A stretch of 5,076 bases of DNA, from the NCBI GenBank assembly GCA_944353735.1, contig CALVPU010000037.1, positions 1-5,076 of the forward strand. Direction: 5' to 3'. Below the pieces are notes generated by a model, which did no database searches, had not been told where the DNA came from, and saw nothing but the letters and a program-made list of their open reading frames with translations. The stretch is from an uncultured Eubacteriales bacterium (GTDB lineage Bacteria; Bacillota; Clostridia; Christensenellales; Aristaeellaceae). Every line of letters starts with the position of its first letter. Within the stretch, counting starts at the first letter, position 1. Position numbers and translations under genes: made by a program. Shown here one piece after another: positions 1 through 5,076 of the stretch.

Positions 1-395
1 CAGATGACCACGCGGCGCCCCATGACCTTCATGCGCGAGGCCAGCTTGCCGATCGACGTCGTCTTGCCGACGCCGTTGACGCCGATGATGAGCAACACCA
101 TCGGGCTGGTCAGCTGCATGGGTTCGGCGCGCAGGATGTCGGTGAGGATTTCCTTCAGCGCTTCGCGCGCCTTCGCCGGGTCGCCGATCTTTTCCGAGGT
201 GCACTTCTCGCGCAGCCGGCCGACCGCCAGCTCGGTCGTCGCCATGCCGACGTCGGCCATGATGAGGATGTCGGTCAGATCCTCGTAGAATTCATCGTCG
301 AGCTCCTTGTAGTTCTCGACGAGCTCGTCCATCCGGCCGGAAAACGCCTCGCGCGTGCGCTTCATGCCGGCCTTGATCCTGTCAAACAATCCCAT
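1..395 (-). CDS. ftsY: Signal recognition particle receptor FtsY, N-terminal part (cut by window edge)
   Basis: FtsY is the membrane-associated GTPase that docks the signal recognition particle (Ffh plus 4.5S/6S RNA) and hands nascent membrane proteins to the translocon. The window holds 131 codons, starting MGLFDRIKAG. Residues 1 to about 90 form the helical N domain, with the acidic stretch ELDDEFYEDL at 31-40 and ADVG at 47-50, both typical of the family. The G domain follows, with the G1 phosphate-binding loop GVNGVGKTT at 105-113 and then SIGKLA. The frame is still open at base 1, where the family's DTFRAAA region would come next. The protein starts almost directly at the N domain, so it lacks the long acidic A region of E. 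coli FtsY, as is usual in Gram-positive bacteria. The ATG at 395 is chosen because it has a good ribosome binding site and an in-frame TGA lies upstream at 432-434. It is 81 bp downstream of smc on the same strand with no visible terminator between, so co-transcription is likely. Confidence 0.97.
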   Translation of the reverse strand, partial: MGLFDRIKAGMKRTREAFSGRMDELVENYKELDDEFYEDLTDILIMADVGMATTELAVGRLREKCTSEKIGDPAKAREALKEILTDILRAEPMQLTSPMVLLIIGVNGVGKTTSIGKLASRMKVMGRRVVI

Positions 396-401
396 GGGGA
401 A

Positions 402-411
402 CCTTCTCCTT
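402..411 (-). promoter_or_regulatory. Ribosome binding site of ftsY
   Basis: On the minus strand the purine-rich run AAGGAGAAGG precedes the ftsY ATG. AAGGAG lies 10 nt and the second GAAGG lies 6 nt before the start codon. This supports the ATG at 395 as the true start. The rest of the 81 bp spacer between smc and ftsY (396-476) shows no convincing hairpin, T-tract or promoter. Confidence 0.75.
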
Positions 412-476
412 CCTCGCTTGGCTTGGCCCTTTCAGAAAACTTTCGGCATTGCGGATTCTTTCCAATTCAACACCCG

Positions 477-3400
477 TTAGCTGGCCTCGTTGAGCATCAC
501 CGAGACGGTCTTGGAGATGCCCTTTTCCTCCATCACCACGCCGTAGAGCGAATCGCACCGCTCCATCGTGCCCTTTCGGTGGGTGATGACGATGAACTGC
601 GTGTTCTGCGAGTAGGCCTTGAGATAATCGGCGTAGGTGTCGATGTTCGCATCGTCGAGCGCCGCCTCGATCTCGTCGAGGATGCAAAACGGCGTCGGCT
701 TCAGGTCGAGGATCGCAAACAGGATCGTGATGGCCGTCAGCGCGCGCTCGCCGCCCGAGAGCAGCGAGAGCATCTGCAGCTTCTTGCCCGGCGGCTGAGC
801 CACGACGTCGATGCCGCAGTTCAGCGCGTCCTTGGGATCCGTCAGGCGCAACTCAGCCTTGCCGCCGCCGAACAGTTTCACGAACGTGCGCTGAAAGTTT
901 TCGTTCATCAGCGCAAACTGCGTCCGAAACTGCACCTCCATCTTCTGCTCCAGCTCCTCGACGATGCGCTGCAGATCCGCCTCGGCCTTGATGAGGTCGT
1001 CGCGCTGCGAGGTCATCTCCTCGACGCGTGCGCACGTCTGCCGGTACTCGTCCACGGCGGCGACGTTGACCGTGCCCATCGCCTTGATCCGCTGGCGGAT
1101 GGCGGCGATGCGCTTTTCCGACTCGGACAGCTTGAAGTCTGCCTGGCGGAACGGCTCGGCGCCGGCGTAGGTCAGCTCGTAGTCCTCCCAGATGCGGTCC
1201 TGAATCTGCTTGAACTCCGCTTCGACGCGCGCGAGCTGCAATTCAGCGCGATGATGCTTGTCGCTGAATTCGTCCAACTGCCCGCGCAGCGCGTCGATCT
1301 CCTCGCCCAGCGCCTGCAGGCGCTTGCGCGCGCCGGTGCGCTCGGCATCGGCGGCGTCGAACGTCGCCCGCGCGGCGTCCAGCTCCGCCTTGCCCTTTTC
1401 CAGCGTGGACGAATCGCGTTCGAGCACGACGGCATTTTCCGCCAACTCCGCCTCACAACGCTTGAGTGCTTCCGCGCTCTCGCTGAGCATGCGCTCGGCA
1501 TCCGCCGCGTCCGCCGCAAAGCGGTCGCGCTCGGCGATGCGGGCCTCCAGCCCGCGCTTGCGCGACGCCAGCGCAACGCGCGCGTCGCCCACAGCCGCGC
1601 GCTGCTGTTCGACTTTTGCGCGCAGCGCATAGATTTCCTCCTGCAGCCTGCGCACTTCTTCCTGCCGCGCGCCGGTCGAGGCCTCGGCGTCCTGCTGGCG
1701 CGATTCCAATCCCGCCAGCGAATGCCTGACCTCCTCGAGCTGCGCCTGAAGCCGGTCGTGCTCCTGCGCAACGCGCTCCACGCGGGCGCTGTTGCCCGCC
1801 TGTTCGTCGGTCGCCGCCTTGAGCTGCGCCTCAGCGCGCGCAACCGCCGCCTCCTGATGGCGCAGTGCCTCGTACAGTGCACTGCGCGATTGCTTCATTT
1901 CCGCGCGGCTGCGCTCGATCTCGCCGTGTTCGGCGCGCAGCTTTTCCAACTCGCCGTCGATGCGTCCAAGCGCCTGTTCGGTCTGCTCGATTTCGCGGGA
2001 ACGCGAAAGCAGGCTCGTCATGCGCGACTGCACGCTGCCGCCGGTCATCGAACCGCCGGAATGCATTACGTCGCCCTCGAGCGTCACCAGACGGAACTGG
2101 TAACGCCCTGCGCGCTGAATGGCGATGCCGGCGTCAAGGTTCTCGGCGACGATCGTGCGTCCGAGCAGATTGTCCACCACGCCGCGGTACTGCGCTTCAT
2201 AGCCGATCAGCTCTGAGGCGAGTCCGACGCAGCCCGGCATCGACAGCACCTGCCGCTCCTGCGCGGAGAGCGTGCGCCCGCGCACGGACGAGATCGGCAG
2301 AAACGTCGCCCGTCCAAAGCGGTTCTTGCGCAGGTACTCGATCATGCGCTTGGCGTCCTCGTCGCGGTCGACGACGATGTTTTGCAGCGCGCCGCCGAGT
2401 ACCATGTCGATCGCGCGCTCGAGCTTTTCGGGCACGTGGATGAGGTCGGCAACCACGCCGTGCACGCCGCTGCCCGTCAGCCGGCGCGCCTGCATGAGCA
2501 CCTGCTTGACGGAATTGTTGTATCCCTCGTAGTCGCGCTGCATCTCGCGCAGCAGTTTGAGGCGGGAATCGCGCTGCTGGCGCTCCGACTGCATGGCGCC
2601 AAGCCGCTCGTACGCCTGCGCCGCGCGCTCGCCGGCGCGCTGCAGCTTTTCAGACAGCGCGCCGAGGTTATCCGAGATCTCGCGCTGGCGCGCCTGCTCT
2701 GCATCGAGCCGTTCCCGCGCCTCGCGCAACTGTTCGCTGAGGGAATCGACCCCTGCCTGTTCGCGCGCGCGGTCGCTCTCCATGCCGCCCAGCCGCTCTT
2801 CGAGCGCCGCCTGCATCGCCGAAAGCCGCGCGCGCTGGCTGCGCACGTCGCCCAGACGATTCATCGCCTGAATGATCTGCTGCTTTTCGCGCTCGGCGCG
2901 CGATTCCATGTCCGCAAGGCGCGCTTCCCCCTGCGCAAGTTCCGCCTCGCGGACGGCCTGCCGCTCTTCCTCGGCGCGCACTTCCTGCGTCTCGCCGTCG
3001 AGGAAGGCGCGCATCTTGGCAAGGCGGTTCTGAATGCCCTCGCGCCCTTCCTTGGCGGCGGCGCGCTCCGCGGTAATGCGGTCGCGTTCGCGCGTGGCGG
3101 AGAGGATGCGCTCGCGCGTGACGCGCACGGCGCCCTCTCCAGCCTCGACCTCGCGAATCAGCCGCTGAACTTCGTCGCGCTTTTCCGCCGCCTCCGTCTC
3201 GAGTGCTTCCAGCCGGCGCTGCGCCTCGTCGCGCGCCGCGCCGGACGTCTCAAGCTGGGCGTTCGCCTGCAGGATGGACTCGCCCAGCGCCTGTACGGTC
3301 TCCTTGAGCTCGCGGATGCGCGTCTCATAGCGCTCGGTGCGCATCAGGAAGGCGTTGAGATCCAATACCTTCAATTCGTCGCGCAGCGCAAGGTATTCGC

Positions 3401-4037
3401 GCGCGGCCTCGCTCTGTGCGCGCAGCGGCTCGACGCGCGATTCCAGTTCCGCAAGGATGTCCTCGACGCGCGAGAGGTTGTCGCGCGTATGCTCCATGCG
3501 GCGCTGCGCCTCGAGCTTGCGCGCCTTGTACTTGACGGTGCCGGCAGCCTCTTCGAAGACCTGCCGGCGATCCTCGGATTTTTGCGAAAGGATCTCGTCG
3601 ATTCGCCCCTGTCCGATCAGGGAATAGCCGTCCTTGCCGACGCCGGTATCGCGAAAGAGATCGACGATGTCGCGCAGGCGGCAGGCGGCGCCGTTGATCT
3701 TATACTCGCCCTCGCCGCTGCGGTAAACGCGCCGCGTGACCGCGACCTCAGCGAAGTCAATCGGCAGCGACTTGTCCGAATTGTCGAACACGAGCGTCAC
3801 CTCGCAGAACGCGAGGCGGCGGCGCTTTTCCGTGCCGTTGAAGATGACGTCCTCCATCTTTGCGCCGCGCAGCGTCTTGGCGCTCTGTTCGCCGAGCACC
3901 CAGCGCACGGCGTCGGCGATGTTCGACTTGCCGCAGCCGTTCGGGCCGACGACGCCGGTAATGCCGCCGTCAAACGAGATCTCCACGCGATCCGCAAACG
4001 ATTTGAATCCGTGGATGATGAGTTTCTTCAGTCGCAA
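477..4037 (-). CDS. smc: Chromosome segregation ATPase Smc
   Basis: Smc is the ABC-type ATPase that, with ScpA and ScpB, forms the bacterial condensin that organises and separates chromosomes on the nucleoid. The 1186 residues match the usual full length. Domains in order: N-terminal head half with MRLKKLIIHGFKSF at the start, Walker A GPNGCGKS at 31-38 and Q-loop glutamine at 143 (IGQGRIDEIL); first coiled-coil arm about 170-505, rich in Glu, Arg, Ala and Gln; hinge about 521-665, including GSGVHGVVADLI and the glycine-rich HSGGSMTGGS at 659-668; second coiled-coil arm about 680-1010; C-terminal head half with signature LLSGGERAL near 1092-1100, Walker B ILDE at 1119-1122 (catalytic Glu 1122), D-loop ALDDAN and switch histidine near 1153 (THRKG). 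No key residue is missing and there is no frameshift. It starts with TTG 1 nt after the rnc stop. No ATG, GTG or other TTG lies in frame between this codon and the upstream in-frame TGA at 4062-4064. It ends with TAA. Expression is probably coupled to rnc. Confidence 0.98.
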   Translation of the reverse strand: MRLKKLIIHGFKSFADRVEISFDGGITGVVGPNGCGKSNIADAVRWVLGEQSAKTLRGAKMEDVIFNGTEKRRRLAFCEVTLVFDNSDKSLPIDFAEVAVTRRVYRSGEGEYKINGAACRLRDIVDLFRDTGVGKDGYSLIGQGRIDEILSQKSEDRRQVFEEAAGTVKYKARKLEAQRRMEHTRDNLSRVEDILAELESRVEPLRAQSEAAREYLALRDELKVLDLNAFLMRTERYETRIRELKETVQALGESILQANAQLETSGAARDEAQRRLEALETEAAEKRDEVQRLIREVEAGEGAVRVTRERILSATRERDRITAERAAAKEGREGIQNRLAKMRAFLDGETQEVRAEEERQAVREAELAQGEARLADMESRAEREKQQIIQAMNRLGDVRSQRARLSAMQAALEERLGGMESDRAREQAGVDSLSEQLREARERLDAEQARQREISDNLGALSEKLQRAGERAAQAYERLGAMQSERQQRDSRLKLLREMQRDYEGYNNSVKQVLMQARRLTGSGVHGVVADLIHVPEKLERAIDMVLGGALQNIVVDRDEDAKRMIEYLRKNRFGRATFLPISSVRGRTLSAQERQVLSMPGCVGLASELIGYEAQYRGVVDNLLGRTIVAENLDAGIAIQRAGRYQFRLVTLEGDVMHSGGSMTGGSVQSRMTSLLSRSREIEQTEQALGRIDGELEKLRAEHGEIERSRAEMKQSRSALYEALRHQEAAVARAEAQLKAATDEQAGNSARVERVAQEHDRLQAQLEEVRHSLAGLESRQQDAEASTGARQEEVRRLQEEIYALRAKVEQQRAAVGDARVALASRKRGLEARIAERDRFAADAADAERMLSESAEALKRCEAELAENAVVLERDSSTLEKGKAELDAARATFDAADAERTGARKRLQALGEEIDALRGQLDEFSDKHHRAELQLARVEAEFKQIQDRIWEDYELTYAGAEPFRQADFKLSESEKRIAAIRQRIKAMGTVNVAAVDEYRQTCARVEEMTSQRDDLIKAEADLQRIVEELEQKMEVQFRTQFALMNENFQRTFVKLFGGGKAELRLTDPKDALNCGIDVVAQPPGKKLQMLSLLSGGERALTAITILFAILDLKPTPFCILDEIEAALDDANIDTYADYLKAYSQNTQFIVITHRKGTMERCDSLYGVVMEEKGISKTVSVMLNEAS

Positions 4038-4054
4038 TTCAGGACAACGCTCCC
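4035..4054 (-). promoter_or_regulatory. TTG start codon and weak ribosome binding site of smc
   Basis: The minus strand reads GGGAG (4054-4050), a 12 nt spacer containing the rnc stop TGA (4041-4039), one A, then the TTG start (4037-4035). The spacer is longer than ideal and TTG is a weak start. Ribosomes finishing rnc may therefore supply much of the initiation on smc. The coupling is inferred; the start is decided by the lack of any other in-frame start nearby and by the fit of the first residues to the Smc family. Confidence 0.65.
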
Positions 4055-4710
4055 ATTCTCTTCAGTGCATCGCGGGCGGCGGCCTGCTGAGCGCTCTGCT
4101 TGCTCGAACCGCTCCCCTCGCCAATGGCGCGCCCGCCGGCGCGCGCGCGATAGTGGAACACCGGCGCGTGCGGCGGACCTTCCATGGAGATGAACTCGTA
4201 CTCGGGCATCTCGCCCTCGCGCTGCAACAGTTCCTGCAGGCGGGACTTGGCGTCGAGGTGGTCCGCCAGCGCCTGCGGGCGAAGCTCCGCGCCCAGCGTG
4301 CGCGCCACCACCTTCACGGCACAATCAAACCCGCCGTCCAGATAGACGGCGGCAAACACGGCTTCCATGACGTCCGAGAGGATCGAGGGTTTATCGCGTC
4401 CGCCGGAACGCTCTTCGCCCACGGACAGGCGCACAAAGCGCCCCAAGCCGATGCGGCGCGCGGCGGCATAGAGCGTCTCCTCGCGCACCAGAGCGGCGCG
4501 GATGCGCGTCAGCTTGCCCTCGTCGACGCCCGGCAGCTCGCGGTAGAGGTAATCGCTCACCGCCAGTTCCAGCACGGCGTCGCCGAGGAATTCCAGCCGC
4601 TGGTAGTGCGGCACGTGATGGTCCCCGCCAAAGGACGGATGCGTCAGCGCCGTCTCCAGCAGCTTGGAATCGCGAAACGAGTATCCGAGTTTTTCACACA
4701 GATCCCGCAC
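4039..4710 (-). CDS. rnc: Ribonuclease III
   Basis: RNase III cuts double-stranded RNA and matures rRNA precursors and some mRNAs; it acts as a cytoplasmic homodimer with Mg2+. The protein has 223 residues, the normal bacterial size. The nuclease domain covers about 1-145 and carries the signature YQRLEFLGDAVLEL at 36-49. The expected metal-binding acidic residues are present: E40, D44, D113 and E116 (in SILSDVMEAV). The double-stranded RNA binding domain covers about 153-221, from DAKSRLQELLQ to the C-terminal GSSKQSAQQAAARDALK segment that contacts RNA. Position 37, often Glu (E38 of the E. coli enzyme), is Gln here. The start is GTG at 4710, 5 nt after the acpP stop, with AAGAAGG 10 nt upstream inside the end of acpP. 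It ends with TGA 1 nt before the smc start. The packing suggests translation coupled to acpP upstream and to smc downstream. Confidence 0.97.
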   Translation of the reverse strand: MRDLCEKLGYSFRDSKLLETALTHPSFGGDHHVPHYQRLEFLGDAVLELAVSDYLYRELPGVDEGKLTRIRAALVREETLYAAARRIGLGRFVRLSVGEERSGGRDKPSILSDVMEAVFAAVYLDGGFDCAVKVVARTLGAELRPQALADHLDAKSRLQELLQREGEMPEYEFISMEGPPHAPVFHYRARAGGRAIGEGSGSSKQSAQQAAARDALKRMGALS

Positions 4711-4715
4711 GCCGC

Positions 4716-4955
4716 TCAGACCTTCTTCACGATGTAGTCCACGATGTCGCCCACCGTGTGAATCGTGCTGATGGCGTCGTCCTCGACGGTCATGTTGAGC
4801 TCCGCTTCGAGGTCCATCACCAGCATCATCAGGTTGGCGCTGTCTGCGCCGAGATCGTCGATCAGCGCGGCGCTCTCCACCACGCGGTCCTCGCTGATGG
4901 GCAGCTGCGCCAGAATGTACTTCTTCACCGTTTCAAAAACCTTCGTCCGATCCAT
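4716..4955 (-). CDS. acpP: Acyl carrier protein
   Basis: Acyl carrier protein carries growing fatty acyl chains on a 4'-phosphopantetheine arm for the type II fatty acid synthase and donates them to PlsX and other acyltransferases. The protein has 79 residues, the usual size. It opens with MDRTKVFETVKKYI (helix I), then the conserved DDLGADS at 33-39, whose Ser39 is the expected attachment site, then helix II (LVMDLEAEL) and the closing VGDIVDYI typical of the family. The residue after Ser39 is Ala, where the family almost always has Leu (DSL). The ATG at 4955 is chosen because GAAGGG lies 9 nt upstream. The in-frame ATG at 4964 directly abuts that site, and the TTG at 4985 would add an atypical leader. 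Its place between a plsX-like gene and rnc supports the housekeeping carrier rather than a specialised one. If the Ala matters, a dedicated second carrier is the alternative. Confidence 0.93.
   Translation of the reverse strand: MDRTKVFETVKKYILAQLPISEDRVVESAALIDDLGADSANLMMLVMDLEAELNMTVEDDAISTIHTVGDIVDYIVKKV
4721..4727 (-). promoter_or_regulatory. Ribosome binding site of rnc
   Basis: AAGAAGG on the minus strand lies within the last codons of acpP (encoding the final Lys-Lys-Val), 10 nt before the GTG start of rnc. The same bases code for protein and recruit ribosomes, which fits translational coupling across the acpP-rnc junction. Confidence 0.6.
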
Positions 4956-4964
4956 CGTAACCAT

Positions 4965-4970
4965 CCCTTC
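4965..4970 (-). promoter_or_regulatory. Ribosome binding site of acpP
   Basis: GAAGGG on the minus strand sits 9 nt before the ATG at 4955. It decides the start codon: the nearer ATG at 4964-4962 directly abuts this site, which leaves no room for initiation. Confidence 0.75.
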
Positions 4971-5004
4971 AATCAATATGCGCAATGCGCGCGTCGAAAT
5001 GGGA

Positions 5005-5026
5005 ACGCCCCGCCAGGGCGGCGCGT
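5005..5026 (-). other. GC-rich hairpin between the plsX-like gene and acpP
   Basis: The minus strand can fold into a stem of ACGC, one G-G mismatch, then CCGC, closed by a CCTG loop and paired with GCGG, G, GCGT. This gives eight Watson-Crick pairs. The 5' base is the last A of the upstream stop codon. Only two T residues follow the stem directly (TTCCCATTTCG), so it lacks the T-tract of a strong intrinsic terminator. It could be a weak terminator, an RNA processing or stability element, or chance in GC-rich DNA. Confidence 0.4.
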
Positions 5027-5076
5027 CAGGTATTCAGTCCGGAAAGCCCCTCGCGGATGCGCTCCACGACGCCGCC
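5026..5076 (-). CDS. plsX: C-terminal end of a probable phosphate acyltransferase PlsX (cut by window edge)
   Basis: Only the last 16 codons and a TGA stop are in the window; the residues are GGVVERIREGLSGLNT. The frame is open to the window edge. PlsX makes acyl-phosphate from acyl carrier protein for phospholipid synthesis. PlsX proteins commonly end in a helix with a Val-Val/Ile...Ile-Arg pattern like GVVERIREGL, and plsX often lies directly before acpP-rnc-smc-ftsY in clostridia. The assignment rests on this short tail and on gene order, so another fatty acid gene such as fabD, fabG or fabH cannot be ruled out. Confidence 0.55.
   Translation of the reverse strand, partial: GGVVERIREGLSGLNT

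Noticed and set aside
432..449. Five-codon minus-strand frame MPKVF just upstream of ftsY and in frame with it
   Set aside because: Preceded by a GGAAAG that could be a ribosome binding site, but so short a frame is expected by chance and nothing suggests a leader peptide role.
396..476. Possible terminator or promoter between smc and ftsY
   Set aside because: No stem with a T-tract and no -35/-10 pair; only a trivial tandem CTTGG repeat near 418-427 and the purine-rich ribosome binding site of ftsY.
1172..1882. A 236-codon minus-strand frame inside smc
   Set aside because: Overlaps smc out of frame, is extremely Arg- and Ser-rich, and has no family resemblance.
423..2216. A 597-codon open frame on the plus strand
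   Set aside because: It is in exact antisense register with smc, whose domains are complete and unmistakable. The predicted protein has no recognisable domain and has the Leu/Arg/Ala/His-rich composition expected of antisense GC-rich sequence.
2382..4193. A 603-codon open frame on the plus strand
   Set aside because: Same reason: antisense shadow of smc, running on into rnc, with no recognisable motif.
3736..4737. A 333-codon open frame on the plus strand across rnc
   Set aside because: In register with rnc codons on the other strand. It spans three real genes and shows no domain or plausible start context.
4956..4985. Ten-residue N-terminal extension of acyl carrier protein from a TTG at 4985
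   Set aside because: It would place the good GAAGGG ribosome binding site inside the gene and give a leader not seen in the family; the ATG at 4955 fits both spacing and length.
4956..5004. Possible promoter before acpP (CATATT as a -10 element)
   Set aside because: No matching -35 element at 16-18 nt; the candidates give spacers of 13 or 19 nt with poor sequence matches.
1..5076. A previously undescribed biological system
   Set aside because: All coding capacity is accounted for by well-known core genes in a known order; no unexplained gene, repeat array or mobile element remains.

Overview
The window is a compact, GC-rich block of housekeeping genes, all read on the minus strand. In transcription order (high to low coordinates) it holds: the last 16 codons of a gene that is probably plsX, then acpP (acyl carrier protein), rnc (ribonuclease III), smc (chromosome structural maintenance ATPase) and the first 131 codons of ftsY (signal recognition particle receptor). 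Every base is either in one of these genes or in one of two short gaps: 70 bp between the first gene and acpP, and 81 bp between smc and ftsY.

The order acpP-rnc-smc-ftsY with a lipid-synthesis gene upstream is a well-known arrangement in Firmicutes (Bacillus and clostridia). Two further traits fit that group: an FtsY without the long acidic N-terminal region seen in E. coli, and Bacillus/clostridia-type Smc motifs. Codon third positions are mostly G or C, so a high-GC clostridial lineage, possibly from a gut metagenome, is a reasonable guess. That assignment is inference from gene order and composition only.

Region by region on the minus strand: 5076-5026 is the tail of the plsX-like gene. 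5026-5005 is a GC-rich hairpin that starts on the last base of its stop codon. 4955-4716 is acpP with a good ribosome binding site. 4710-4039 is rnc, starting with GTG 5 nt after the acpP stop. 4037-477 is smc, starting with TTG 1 nt after the rnc stop. 476-396 is a spacer with no visible terminator or promoter. 395-1 is ftsY, cut by the window edge inside its GTPase domain.

The genes appear to form one operon-like unit serving basic growth: phospholipid and fatty acid synthesis (plsX, acpP), RNA processing (rnc), chromosome organisation (smc) and membrane protein targeting (ftsY). I found no mobile element, CRISPR array, RNA gene, defence system or new system. The points most worth a second look are a Ser-Ala in place of Ser-Leu at the acyl carrier attachment site, the tight packing with weak start codons for rnc and smc, and the hairpin before acpP.
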